DNA of 64,000 nt from an uncultured Bacteroidales bacterium (GCA_900316305.1 ONCM01000020.1:87178-151177); one strand, 5' to 3'; shown: positions 1-7,302, counted from the stretch's first letter. The notes: generated from the sequence alone by a model not told the origin. Program-made: numbers and translations.

Positions 1-1
1 A

Positions 2-271
2 TTCGCCGGATTTGATGGACGTACCGTTCAGCCAGTCCTATATCAACCTCGCGTTGCCAATGCCAAACCAGCTAGTCAGATAATGATTGACACCTACATG
101 GCTGCACTTGGTTTTGAAAAGACTTCTGAAGAGGGTCGTTTCACCAATGGAGAGTACGAGGCCTGGGATCTCCTTCCTCGCAACGTTTTGGTTGATAGTG
201 AAGGAGATGTTTTTGTTGTTGATGCTGAAATCAAAAAAGTTCAAAGTTGCGATAACATAGGTCTAATTTGA
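2..271 (+). CDS. Polyvalent-protein kinase-like domain, C-terminal part (5' end outside window)
   Basis: The reading frame is open from the window edge to the TGA at 271, so only the last 89 residues are visible. They include DLLPRNVLVDSEGDVFVVD, which has the spacing of a kinase-like catalytic loop (Asp, five residues, Asn) followed by a short loop and a metal-binding-like Asp. This pattern is known from the kinase-like domain at the end of giant polyvalent proteins carried by phages and conjugative elements; assignment to that family is inference. The first in-frame ATG is at 83, but it lies inside conserved sequence and is unlikely to be the real start. The gene is convergent with the lipoprotein gene on the minus strand and overlaps its 3' end by a few bases. 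Its last residues (CDNIG) recur at about 2505-2519. Confidence 0.55.
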   Translation, partial: FAGFDGRTVQPVLYQPRVANAKPASQIMIDTYMAALGFEKTSEEGRFTNGEYEAWDLLPRNVLVDSEGDVFVVDAEIKKVQSCDNIGLI

Positions 272-616
272 TTCTAAAAGGTGTAACAACTTGGCTGCCT
301 GTTTCCTGCTTAAGATAAAAGTTGTCCCATTGACTTTTAGATATCTACATGTTTCACTCAAATAGACATAAAAAATTTGATCATTGTCCAATGTAACACG
401 AATTTCCTTTCTTGGGATGAACTTTGCTGGGACTTTCTTGGCTGTATTGATAACTTTTATCAGATCTTCTTTGCTTGAAACTGGATGATATTCATCCTGT
501 CTGTACATAGAAACCTCGATGGATTGTATATCGCATTGATTAAAGACTGTAATTTTCTCGTCACAACTTATTAGGAAAAGCGACATTGCAAGTATCAACA
601 GAACGTTTCTTTTCAT
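263..616 (-). CDS. Small predicted lipoprotein
   Basis: A protein of 117 residues whose N-terminus (Met-Lys-Arg, a hydrophobic stretch, then LISC) is a signal peptide with a lipobox, so the mature protein should start at Cys about 18 and be anchored in a membrane. An ATG four codons upstream (628) is possible, but the Met at 616 places the charged residues correctly for a signal peptide. The mature part is short, basic and has no family I recognise. The 3' end overlaps the convergent kinase-like gene. It lies in an accessory region, and its function is unknown. Confidence 0.55.
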   Translation of the reverse strand: MKRNVLLILAMSLFLISCDEKITVFNQCDIQSIEVSMYRQDEYHPVSSKEDLIKVINTAKKVPAKFIPRKEIRVTLDNDQIFYVYLSETCRYLKVNGTTFILSRKQAAKLLHLLESN

Positions 617-654
617 ATCTTCTACCAACTGAAACTATAATGTAGTGACATAGT

Positions 655-822
655 CTATTTCCCAGGTGCTTGGGACATTCTGGCCGCTTCCAGCATGGCC
701 ACCTGCTGTAAGGCTTCCTGTAGCGTAGCTCGCGATGACGGACGCCCCAATAAAAGCCGAGCCTGCCTTGCTGAGTCCTGAATGCTCTTGTTGATTAACT
801 CGAGGAAGGTCTGTTGATCCAT
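655..822 (-). CDS. Small hypothetical protein (55 aa)
   Basis: An ATG at 822 opens a 55-codon frame ending in TAG at 655. The product starts MDQQTFLELINKSIQDSARQ and is hydrophilic, Gln/Ala-rich and mostly predicted helical, with GRPSS in the middle and ALQQVAMLEAARM near the end, which looks like coding sequence rather than a chance frame. It stands between the small lipoprotein and the small membrane protein on the same strand. I recognise no family. Being this short, it could still be a spurious frame. Confidence 0.4.
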   Translation of the reverse strand: MDQQTFLELINKSIQDSARQARLLLGRPSSRATLQEALQQVAMLEAARMSQAPGK

Positions 823-861
823 TTTCTATGTCGTTTATAAATTCATCAATAAGTTGAAAAG

Positions 862-1131
862 CTAACGCAAGCAGCGCCTATATTGTACAATGTTTACAAC
901 CACGATTGGAATACTGATAATAAGGTACAATAACAACATTACCATGCACTCACGACCCGGCAGAACAATTAACACCCACAGTATCCACAGCACCAAGACA
1001 ACGACATTGACAATATTGAGACATAACACTAATTTCGGATTTTTAACCCCCTTATGATTCTTTACCCGAACAATCATATTGATGCTAAAATACAAACTCC
1101 ACAGATACCATATAAGAATAACTATCCCCAT
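862..1131 (-). CDS. Small membrane protein, three predicted TM helices
   Basis: Eighty-nine residues, nearly all hydrophobic, in three segments: about residues 2-21, 33-56 and 62-82. They are separated by a basic loop (RVKNHKGVKNPK) and a short loop with PGREC, and the protein ends in a basic tail (QYRRCLR). The start codon overlaps the last codons of the upstream nucleotidyltransferase gene by 10 bp, so the two are probably translated together. No family is recognisable. A role linked to the nucleotidyltransferase, for example as a membrane partner, is suggested only by position. Confidence 0.5.
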   Translation of the reverse strand: MGIVILIWYLWSLYFSINMIVRVKNHKGVKNPKLVLCLNIVNVVVLVLWILWVLIVLPGRECMVMLLLYLIISIPIVVVNIVQYRRCLR

Positions 1132-1508
1132 AACACAACTCCTTCTTTATTAATGTTTTCATAAAAAGGCGTGCCTTTCCGCATCGCCCATTCGTCATAC
1201 GTGTACACCTTCGGGCTGAAGTAAGTACCATACTCCCAACCTAATTGAACAAACGGATAGGCGTACATGCCAAATACATCGGCACTTTGATAGTTGTTCC
1301 CGAGCAATATCAGCAAATCCCAGTCCGATTCCGCGTGGGCATCTTTACGTGCCTGCGAGCCAAACAGGATAAGTTGTGCGTCCTTTGGAAGAACTTTCAT
1401 CCCCAACGCCCGATATTTTTCCAATTGAAACATCATGCAAAAAATAGCGTCAATTTCACTTTTCGCTTTTAGCTTTTGGAGTCCAAAAAATGCATATTTT
1501 TGCAGCAA
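1122..1508 (-). CDS. MNT-type nucleotidyltransferase domain protein
   Basis: The frame codes for up to 128 residues and contains LFGSQARKDAHAESDWDLLI, the GS-x-AR...SDxDL signature of the minimal nucleotidyltransferase (MNT/KNTase) fold, whose two aspartates bind metal. Such proteins transfer nucleotides to small molecules or, in HEPN/MNT pairs, to a toxin. No HEPN gene is adjacent, so this is not a standard HEPN/MNT module. The first 10 or so codons lie in a 32-bp repeat that recurs at 3443 as a promoter, so the long N-terminus is suspect. The double Met at residues 25-26 (1436/1433), about 20 residues before the motif, is a more natural start. Confidence 0.7.
   Translation of the reverse strand: MLQKYAFFGLQKLKAKSEIDAIFCMMFQLEKYRALGMKVLPKDAQLILFGSQARKDAHAESDWDLLILLGNNYQSADVFGMYAYPFVQLGWEYGTYFSPKVYTYDEWAMRKGTPFYENINKEGVVLWG
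1472..1503 (+). repeat. 32-bp direct repeat, copy 1 (promoter-like)
   Basis: Identical over 32 bp to 3443-3474. It contains the palindrome TTTTGGA-g-TCCAAAA (1474-1488) followed by a TATTTTTG -7 box (1495-1502). Copy 2 is the evident promoter of an outer membrane protein gene. Copy 1 points rightward into a stretch with no intact gene and overlaps the N-terminus of the opposite-strand nucleotidyltransferase frame. It may mark one boundary of an inserted or duplicated segment. Confidence 0.75.
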
Positions 1509-1597
1509 ATTTTTGCTACAAAATTTTGCGTTCTTTGAGAAACTACAAAAAAATGCACCGCTTTTTTCTTATCGGAAATGGTGCATCGAAACCTTCA

Positions 1598-1626
1598 ATA
1601 ACTGACTGAAAATCAGTTATTTTTAT
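1598..1626. terminator. Hairpin terminator
   Basis: ATAACTGA at 1598-1605 pairs perfectly with TCAGTTAT at 1613-1620 across a 7-nt loop and is followed by a T-rich run. It could end transcription entering the accessory remnant region from the left. Confidence 0.45.
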
Positions 1627-1723
1627 TGCTTTGTACTGAGACAGAAATGAGACAAAAGGCAGTCAAAATCGCCTTTTATGAAAAATATAATTTACTCACT
1701 TGCAGCGAATTACAAAATCGCAA

Positions 1724-1777
1724 AAGGTAGTCGGGACCGTGTCCGAGAATCGCGGGTTCGAACCCCGTTTACCGCTC
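1724..1777 (+). pseudogene. tRNA 3'-half fragment (att-like)
   Basis: The bases at 1750-1766 form a perfect T arm (stem GCGGG/CCCGT with one G-T pair, loop TTCGAAC), followed by an acceptor 3' strand TTACCGC and a discriminator T. The segment just upstream could be a long variable arm. No matching 5' half (GCGGTAA plus a D arm) occurs upstream, so the gene is not functional. Phages and integrative elements that insert at tRNA 3' ends leave such fragments. Tail coordinates are approximate. Confidence 0.45.
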
Positions 1778-1780
1778 ATC

Positions 1781-1808
1781 TGTAGAGACGCGCCATGGCA
1801 CGTCTCTA
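1781..1808. repeat. 28-bp palindromic repeat, GTAGAGACG family, copy 1
   Basis: GTAGAGACG and CGTCTCTAC flank a 10-bp centre, giving a near-perfect 28-bp palindrome directly after the tRNA fragment. The same element recurs at 5305, 26732 and 27862. Confidence 0.8.
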
Positions 1809-2138
1809 CGTTCGTTTAAATCGGGACAGAAACGGGACAAAATGTTTGTTGATTAAGATTCATCTCGGTTTTGTCAAAAAATGCATCATTATTCGTCTCG
1901 GTTTTATCATAATTTGTTATTCAAGTTTCGCATATTTTTTTGCAATAAGTACTTTTTTAAGTAGAATCGTGGATTATTCCTGCCGTGTGCGGATATGAGA
2001 GATCAATCCGTTCGCGAAGCAGCCCGAAGGGCTGAAGGGCTCGGTAGCAAATGGGATTTCCATGCGCGAGTTTCGCAGGCCGTCAGGCCTGCGGGCAAAA
2101 AAACATTAAACCATTAGAGCCTGCGTGTTGTAAAGAAT

Positions 2139-2522
2139 ATGTATTCCATTGGGATTGTCAAACGTGAAACCATCCCCCGCACACCTGACGGCGTGCGTAT
2201 CCCTTCGCGACCGTCCATTCCTACCGAGCCCGGCAGACCTAACGGACTGCCAGCGCTGCCAGGTAGTCAGTGATTTGGCGGAACTAGTTGGGCTGGCCGA
2301 GGAAAACGTGATGTCAACATCAACGATAAAAAATAGAAATGTATATAGAACGACTGGGATAAGCCTAACGACAAAAGGGACAGCTGTGCGCTACGGCACG
2401 TGAAAATACTGCCGCTATTTGCAATCTCCAATCTGTACGACGAAACTGAAGACACAGCTATGTATGCCGAAAAGGCACAACAGGAGATAGACCAAATGTG
2501 GGAGGACGGCACCTTTCAATAT
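2139..2522 (+). pseudogene. Degraded coding remnant
   Basis: One reading frame starts with ATG at 2139 (MYSIGIVKRETIPRTPDGVR...), is broken by stops at 2271, about 2334 and about 2346, and then continues with a well-composed acidic C-terminus (ISNLYDETEDTAMYAEKAQQ ... QYCDNIG) ending at 2522. The composition of the two ends looks like protein, and the last residues resemble those of the kinase-like protein ending at 271. I read it as a broken accessory gene. The front 44 codons could instead be an unrelated short ORF. No family is recognised. Confidence 0.35.
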
Positions 2523-3250
2523 TGCGACAACATAGGTTGAATCTGATTCCAATTAGCAAGAACCCTTTGCGCCTGCTTGACGATCACTTGCCAATTTGAA
2601 TCTTTGATTATCAGTTCGTCTTCAATATGTCCATTCGTATAGGGTTCTTCATAGTTATCGAGCAAAGTGCTCAATTTGTATAATTCATTTAAGGCATTAT
2701 TGGAGTGTCCATATTTCTCCATTACTTTTCTTAAGACTAGTTCTAAATTTAAATCGTCATATAAAGAACACATTAGTTCTGCATACGAAGAAATACGCCC
2801 TGTGTCATTATTTCGATTTAGCCACATTTTTTCTTGCAAATCCACACTTGACAATTCCTCTATTCTGTCGTGAATATACTCTAATTCACAATCTAACAAC
2901 ACTGCTTCATTTTTCACCCCTGCAACAGCTTCATCCACAAGGGAAACCAAATGTTGCCATCTTTCTGATCGCCCCTTTAAACAGTCCATTGTCAATTCTC
3001 CGCAGTCTTCTATTTCAAAAAACAATGCTCGAATTTTTCTACTTAAATCATATTGTTTTTTGTCTATAAGATGATTGTTAATGAGCGTGTTTAGAGAATC
3101 ATCATGTAAAAAACTAGTAGCACCGATAACAAAATCCTCAAAAACCATCGTCTCAATAATATCATCAGCATAATTGAATATTTTGCTTTGACATTTATAT
3201 AATGTGTCCTTATATAACGAATACAACTCTTCAGGGGATATTTTTTCCAT
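2516..3250 (-). CDS. Hypothetical protein (244 aa)
   Basis: A soluble, acidic, largely helical protein with no signal peptide or membrane segment. Leu/Ile/Glu-rich stretches such as LEYIHDRIEELSS and ELYKLSTLLDNYEE suggest helical repeats. I recognise no family. Position beside a broken accessory gene on the opposite strand would suit an immunity or cargo protein, but nothing in the sequence proves that. It has its own -7 box (TATCTTTG, complement of 3300-3307), and the ATG at 3250 fits this promoter. Its 3' end overlaps the remnant by a few bases, the same convergent arrangement as the pair near 263-271. Confidence 0.6.
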   Translation of the reverse strand: MEKISPEELYSLYKDTLYKCQSKIFNYADDIIETMVFEDFVIGATSFLHDDSLNTLINNHLIDKKQYDLSRKIRALFFEIEDCGELTMDCLKGRSERWQHLVSLVDEAVAGVKNEAVLLDCELEYIHDRIEELSSVDLQEKMWLNRNNDTGRISSYAELMCSLYDDLNLELVLRKVMEKYGHSNNALNELYKLSTLLDNYEEPYTNGHIEDELIIKDSNWQVIVKQAQRVLANWNQIQPMLSQY

Positions 3251-3299
3251 AAAATAAAACTTTAAAGTATTCTAATGCATTTCATATCCTTTTTGAGCG

Positions 3300-3307
3300 C
3301 AAAGATA
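3300..3307 (-). promoter_or_regulatory. Bacteroidetes -7 box for the 244-aa hypothetical gene
   Basis: TATCTTTG on the minus strand, with transcription expected to begin near 3293, about 40 nt before the ATG at 3250. Confidence 0.6.
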
Positions 3308-3348
3308 TAAAATTTCGGAATCATCCCCTCGAATCCTGTAATCAACCT

Positions 3349-3415
3349 TCTGCGTCATTCTGCGAGTTCAACGGGCGTTTTATCATCCCGCAGACTACGC
3401 AGATTTTCGCAGATT
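3349..3415. repeat. Dispersed repeat TCTGCG...CCCGCAGA, copy 1
   Basis: A run of TCTGCG/CGCAGA words in opposite orientation around AACGGGCG...TCCCGCAG. A similar element lies at 63646-63711 beside the receptor gene. It resembles an intergenic foldback element and has no coding potential. Confidence 0.6.
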
Positions 3416-3442
3416 GTCACACATTTTTTTGTTGGAACACAC

Positions 3443-3474
3443 GCTTTTGGAGTCCAAAAAATGCATATTTTTGC
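3443..3474 (+). promoter_or_regulatory. 32-bp repeat copy 2: promoter with palindromic operator
   Basis: Contains TTTG (3446-3449), a perfect palindrome TTTTGGA-g-TCCAAAA (3445-3459) and a -7 box TATTTTTG (3466-3473). Transcription would begin near 3480, 26 nt before the ATG at 3506. The palindrome overlaps the -33 region, which suits repressor binding. It is identical to 1472-1503. Confidence 0.65.
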
Positions 3475-3505
3475 CGCCGGATCAAAAACAGAAAAACAAA
3501 GGCTT

Positions 3506-4036
3506 ATGAAAAGAAACGGTATCATCCTTCTGTTCATCGCAATGTTCGCGGGAACGTTGTTCCAGACAAATGCACAAGCCCCTTACAGGCGTAGCTATGG
3601 CTTGACCATCGGCACCACGCAGGGCATCTCCTACAAGAGCTTCCCTTCCCGACATTTTGCCATTCAGCTCGACCTGGGCACCAAATACTGCTATGTGTAT
3701 GGTTCCAACCTGTGGACCGCTGAACTCGCGCCAAACTTCATGTACGAGGGCTGGTTCTGCGAGGGTCTGTACGGGTTTGCGGGACTGGGCGCAAGCATCG
3801 GCTACAACTGGCAGGAATTCAAGTACTTCAACGACAAGCCCCCATACGAGCATGTGAGCGACAACAACTACAAGGGCGGCGTGAACGGCATCTTCGGACT
3901 GGAATACAAGTTTTACATCCCGCTTACGCTGCAGTTCGATTTCCGGCCGGGCTACCGCTGTGTTTTCAACTCCGACGGACTCGCCGACCACAAGTTCGAC
4001 TGGGGCTTGAATTTTGGTGTACGGTACACCATGTAA
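3506..4036 (+). CDS. Exported outer-membrane beta-barrel-like protein
   Basis: A 176-residue protein with a signal peptide (MKRNGIILLFIAMFAGTLF, cleavage near QTNAQA). The mature part has alternating aromatic and small residues and repeated Gly-rich strands (GLYGFAGLGASIGYNW, WGLNFGVRYTM), ending in a terminal aromatic-x-Met strand as in small outer membrane barrels. Start chosen at 3506: the longer frame from 3461 begins inside the promoter, and the -7 box lies at 3466. No specific family or ligand can be named. It stands alone, 45 bp before yqeY. Confidence 0.75.
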   Translation: MKRNGIILLFIAMFAGTLFQTNAQAPYRRSYGLTIGTTQGISYKSFPSRHFAIQLDLGTKYCYVYGSNLWTAELAPNFMYEGWFCEGLYGFAGLGASIGYNWQEFKYFNDKPPYEHVSDNNYKGGVNGIFGLEYKFYIPLTLQFDFRPGYRCVFNSDGLADHKFDWGLNFGVRYTM

Positions 4037-4081
4037 AAATCTTATTTTGCAGATTATAAAACTAACAAAATAACAACTATT

Positions 4082-4534
4082 ATGGCATTAGAACAAAAGA
4101 TCAACGAAGACATCAAGGCCGCTATGCTGGCCCGCGAATCACAGAAGCTCAACGCCTTGCGCGCCGTAAAATCCGCTATTTTACTGGCCAAGACCCAGAA
4201 GGGTGGTGCCGGCGACCTGGACGAGGAGTCCGAAATCAAGATCCTCAAGCAGCTGGTGAAACAACGCCAGGAGTCGGCCGAGACTTACAAGGCACAAAAC
4301 CGCGAAGACCTGGCCGCCGAGGAGCAGTTCCAGATGGACGTCATCAAGAACTACATGCCCAAAATGCTCTCGAAAGAGGAAATAGAAGCCACGTTAAAGA
4401 AAATCATCGCCGACAACGGTTTCAGCGGCATGAAGGACATGGGCAAGGTAATGGGCATGGCTACCAAAACCTTCGCTGGCAAGGCCGACAACAAGATGGT
4501 GTCCGACAGCGTGAAAACTCTTTTGGCCCAATAA
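4082..4534 (+). CDS. GatB/YqeY domain-containing protein
   Basis: A 150-residue protein of the YqeY family, the stand-alone version of the tRNA-binding tail domain of GatB/GatE. Seen in the sequence: the N-terminal helix pair (LEQKINEDIKAAMLARESQK), LRAVKSAI, and the C-terminal GMKDMGKVMGMATK motif typical of the family. Its exact role is not settled; homology to the amidotransferase tail suggests tRNA binding. It is followed by lpxB after 8 bp, so the two are likely cotranscribed. The presence of GatE 14 kb away, which carries the same tail fold, makes its tRNA link worth noting. Confidence 0.9.
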   Translation: MALEQKINEDIKAAMLARESQKLNALRAVKSAILLAKTQKGGAGDLDEESEIKILKQLVKQRQESAETYKAQNREDLAAEEQFQMDVIKNYMPKMLSKEEIEATLKKIIADNGFSGMKDMGKVMGMATKTFAGKADNKMVSDSVKTLLAQ

Positions 4535-4542
4535 CTTAGCCA

Positions 4543-5742
4543 ATGAGATACTACATCGTGGCCGGGGAGGCTTCTGGCGACCTGCATGCCTCCAATCTGA
4601 TCAAGGCTCTGCGTGAGAAGGACCCCGCCGCCGAAATCCGAGGCTGTGGCGGCGACCTGATGCGGAACGCCGGTGCTGACCTGCTGCTCCATTATAAGGA
4701 CATGGCCTTCATGGGGTTTTGGGAGGTCTTTGTGCACCTTTCCGAAGTGCTCGGCAACATCAACAAGTGCAAAAAGGATATCCTCGACTGGAATCCCGAT
4801 GTGTTAGTGTTGGTCGATTACCCCGGCTTCAACCTTCGTGTCGCCAAATTTGCCAAAGAGCAGGGTATCAAAGTAGTCTATTACATTTCCCCGCAGATCT
4901 GGGCCTGGAAAAAGGGCCGCATCAAACAGATCAAGCGCGACGTGGATGAGATGATGGTTATCCTGCCGTTCGAAAAGGACTTTTACGCCAAACAGGGCAT
5001 GGAGGTGCATTACGTGGGGCATCCGTTGCTGGACGCCGTGAGCCGCGACCTGCCCGAACGTCCCGATGTAATCAACTTTCGGAAAAACAACCATCTGGAT
5101 GACAGGGAGATTATCGCCCTGCTGCCCGGTAGCCGCAAACAGGAAATCAACGCCATCTTACCGAACATGCTGCAAATGGCAGAACGATTCCCGCAATACC
5201 AATTTGTAGTGTCCACGGTTTCGTGGCTTCCGAAAGAGCTGTACGACAAACATTTGAATGCAGAGACACGCCACGAAGAGATGTGCCACAAAGAGACGCG
5301 CCACGTAGAGACGCGCCACGGCACGTCTCTACAGGAGGGCAACGTCTTTACCATCTGTGACCAGACATACGCGTTGCTCGCCAACACCAAGGCTGCTATC
5401 GTGGCTTCCGGAACCGCCACGCTGGAAACCGCGATGATTGGCACGCCTCAAGTTGTCTGCTACGCCGGAAGCGAGTTCTCCTACTTGATAGCCAAACATT
5501 TAATATCGGGAATTAATTATATATCCTTGCCTAATCTCATTCTGGACGCACCTGTTGTGACGGAGCTCATCCAGCACGACTACAACCCAGAAAGGTTGGA
5601 AAAAGAACTGCGCCTCATCACAGAAGATGCGAACAATATCTCCAGGATGGAAGCGCAGTATAAGGAATTATACACCCAATTAGGCAACGGATCCGCCTCG
5701 GAAAAAGCCGCCGAGGTGGTGATGGAAACCGCCCTGAAATAG
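4543..5742 (+). CDS. lpxB: Lipid-A-disaccharide synthase
   Basis: A GT19 enzyme that joins UDP-diacylglucosamine and lipid X into the lipid A disaccharide at the inner membrane. The N-terminus MRYYIVAGEASGDLHASNLI is diagnostic, as are VLVDYPGFNLRVA, YYISPQIWAWKKGRIKQIK, YVGHPLLDAV, LLPGSRKQEI and SGTATLETAMIGTPQVVCY. At 399 residues it is longer than usual (about 380). The excess is residues 240-264, four in-frame pentapeptides of the form xE(T/M)(R/C)H, encoded by tandem 15-bp units and a full 28-bp GTAGAGACG palindrome (5305-5332). The repeat therefore sits inside the gene without breaking the frame, in the variable linker before the C-terminal nucleotide-binding domain. The gene ends 1 bp from the convergent response regulator. 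Confidence 0.96.
   Translation: MRYYIVAGEASGDLHASNLIKALREKDPAAEIRGCGGDLMRNAGADLLLHYKDMAFMGFWEVFVHLSEVLGNINKCKKDILDWNPDVLVLVDYPGFNLRVAKFAKEQGIKVVYYISPQIWAWKKGRIKQIKRDVDEMMVILPFEKDFYAKQGMEVHYVGHPLLDAVSRDLPERPDVINFRKNNHLDDREIIALLPGSRKQEINAILPNMLQMAERFPQYQFVVSTVSWLPKELYDKHLNAETRHEEMCHKETRHVETRHGTSLQEGNVFTICDQTYALLANTKAAIVASGTATLETAMIGTPQVVCYAGSEFSYLIAKHLISGINYISLPNLILDAPVVTELIQHDYNPERLEKELRLITEDANNISRMEAQYKELYTQLGNGSASEKAAEVVMETALK
5260..5334. repeat. In-frame 15-bp tandem repeat and GTAGAGACG palindrome inside lpxB
   Basis: Four 15-bp units (consensus AGAGACGCGCCACG plus one base) run from 5260 to 5319, and the last one merges into a complete 28-bp GTAGAGACG...CGTCTCTAC palindrome at 5305-5332. 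Because each unit is a multiple of three, it reads as pentapeptides and not as a frameshift. Confidence 0.85.
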
Positions 5743-5743
5743 C

Positions 5744-6427
5744 TTACCAGACCAGCTTGAAGCCAGTACTGTGGACATTGATAATCTGTACGTTTGGCTC
5801 ACTTTTGAGGAGCTTGCGCAACCGCGTGATATAAACGTCCATGTTGCGGCTGTTGTAGAAGCTGTCCTCGCCCCAAATTTTCTTTAACGCATAGCTCCGA
5901 TAAAGCACGTCGTTGTGCTTCTCGTAAAGCATATCCAGCAACGCCGCCTCGCGCGAGGTCATCTTGTGTTCTTCCCCGTTGATAATCAACACCTGACGTT
6001 TACGATCAAAACGGATGTTGCCGATGCTGACCACATGGTCCTCCTGCTCCTCCTTCATGCCCGTGCGACGCAACAGCGCCTGCATCCGCGCCAGAAGGAT
6101 CTCCATGGTGAACGGTTTGGTTATGTAGTCGTCACCGCCGATAGAGAGGCCCTTGATCATATCCTCCTGCATCGTCTTCGCTGTCAGGAAGATAATCGGG
6201 ATACGCATATCCATTTTCCGGATTTCCTGCGCCAATGTGAAGCCGTCTTTGAGGGGCATCATCACATCGATGAGACACAAGTCGAACTCATTAGTGCAAA
6301 AGAGTTCGTACGCGGCCTCCCCGTTGTTTGCGTGCTTCACGTCGAAGCCCTTGCCCGTGAGCACTGTGGACAACACTTTCCCTAAATTCATGTCATCCTC
6401 GGCCAAAAGTATCTTTTTCGCATCCAT
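5744..6427 (-). CDS. OmpR/PhoB-type response regulator
   Basis: A 227-residue two-domain regulator. The receiver domain has the acidic pocket (AEDD at 9-12), the phospho-acceptor Asp54 in CLIDVMMP, the Thr in FLTAK and Lys in YITKPF. The C-terminal winged helix (about 128-227) has TSREAALLDML, the Arg-rich recognition helix region NMDVYITRLRKLL and the terminal TGFKLVW. No histidine kinase gene is adjacent, so its partner is unknown. The family includes Bacteroidetes RprY, but the sequence alone does not prove that identity. A -7 box lies at 6453-6460 on the same strand. It is convergent with lpxB. Confidence 0.9.
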   Translation of the reverse strand: MDAKKILLAEDDMNLGKVLSTVLTGKGFDVKHANNGEAAYELFCTNEFDLCLIDVMMPLKDGFTLAQEIRKMDMRIPIIFLTAKTMQEDMIKGLSIGGDDYITKPFTMEILLARMQALLRRTGMKEEQEDHVVSIGNIRFDRKRQVLIINGEEHKMTSREAALLDMLYEKHNDVLYRSYALKKIWGEDSFYNSRNMDVYITRLRKLLKSEPNVQIINVHSTGFKLVW

Positions 6428-6452
6428 TTTTTCCGCATTTTAATTGAAAAAG

Positions 6453-6460
6453 CAAAAATA
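6453..6460 (-). promoter_or_regulatory. -7 box of the response regulator gene
   Basis: TATTTTTG on the minus strand, about 26 nt before the ATG at 6427. Confidence 0.6.
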
Positions 6461-6527
6461 CAAAAACTTTGCAAACGAGCCACTTTTCGACGATTTTTTT
6501 TTCGATTAAACTTAACCATAAATTTTA

Positions 6528-6535
6528 TATCTTTG
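6528..6535 (+). promoter_or_regulatory. -7 box of the DUF4412-like gene
   Basis: TATCTTTG followed by GC, about 48 nt before the ATG at 6584. It is divergent from the response regulator promoter 70 bp away. Confidence 0.7.
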
Positions 6536-6583
6536 CAGATTGAATAAATGCGATTTTTATTAACCCAAAATACGTAAAAAAAA

Positions 6584-7288
6584 ATGAAAAAACAACTCCG
6601 TTTAATGATGATCATCGCCATGATGATCTGTACTGTGAGCACTTTTGCACAGAAACCTTTTGCAGGCCACATCACCTTTGAGACGACCGCCGAAGGCTGT
6701 TCAGACCCTAATGTCGCTGCCGAACTGGCCGAACAGACCGTCGAATACACGGTCATGGGCAACAGCTACCGCCTCGACATGAGCGTGGGTATCGACGTGA
6801 GCGTCATTTCCAATGGCAACAACAAGACCGTGACGACCGTGTTCAACATCCCCGGCTATGGTAAGTATTACCGCAAAATCACGGCGGAAGAACTCCAAAA
6901 GAAACAGGCCAACACCAAATACGACTACAAGTACAGCGATGAAACCAAAACCATCGCCGGTTACACGTGCAAAAAAGTTATCGTGACCGCCACCGACCTG
7001 GAGACTGATGAGGAAGAAACCGCAACGCTGTGGGTGACGAATGAACTCGGTCTGGGCGACGACATCAACTTCGCCGAGCACCCGGATTTGAAAGGCTACC
7101 CGCTCAGCACGGAAGCAAAAACTGAAATCAACGGCGAACAGGTGACCATCATCACGTCAGCCACCAAAATCGTTCCCGACAAGAAGGTAAAAGCCACGGA
7201 GTTCCTGCTTCCTTCTGACGCAAAGGATTTCAAAGATGCTCCCGAGGATCTGAAACAGATGCTCGGCATGGGTGACGACGAGGAATAA
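6584..7288 (+). CDS. Exported DUF4412-like protein
   Basis: A 234-residue protein with a clear signal peptide (MKKQLRLMMIIAMMICTVST then FAQ). The mature part has GHITFETTAEG near the start, a KYYRKI segment, KTIAGYTCKKVIVTA and TLWVTNELG. This layout (early beta strands, a central AGYxCKK motif and a LWVT strand) matches DUF4412, a periplasmic/exported family common in Bacteroidetes and of unknown function. It ends acidic (GMGDDEE). The DUF4954 gene follows after 14 bp, so they probably form one transcript. Confidence 0.7.
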   Translation: MKKQLRLMMIIAMMICTVSTFAQKPFAGHITFETTAEGCSDPNVAAELAEQTVEYTVMGNSYRLDMSVGIDVSVISNGNNKTVTTVFNIPGYGKYYRKITAEELQKKQANTKYDYKYSDETKTIAGYTCKKVIVTATDLETDEEETATLWVTNELGLGDDINFAEHPDLKGYPLSTEAKTEINGEQVTIITSATKIVPDKKVKATEFLLPSDAKDFKDAPEDLKQMLGMGDDEE

Positions 7289-7302
7289 TAATTCCACTTA
7301 CC

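Larger units (their letters stand above)
1637..1853 (+). repeat. Direct repeats GAGACAGAAATGAGACAAAA / GGGACAGAAACGGGACAAAA
   Basis: Two 20-bp copies, near 1639 and 1833, differ only at purine/purine and pyrimidine/pyrimidine positions and sit either side of a tRNA 3'-end fragment. Within each copy the sequence is itself a double repeat (RRGACAGAAA / YRRGACAAAA). Spaced direct repeats beside a tRNA end are what arm-type integrase sites look like; that interpretation is inference, since no integrase gene is in the window. Confidence 0.4.
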
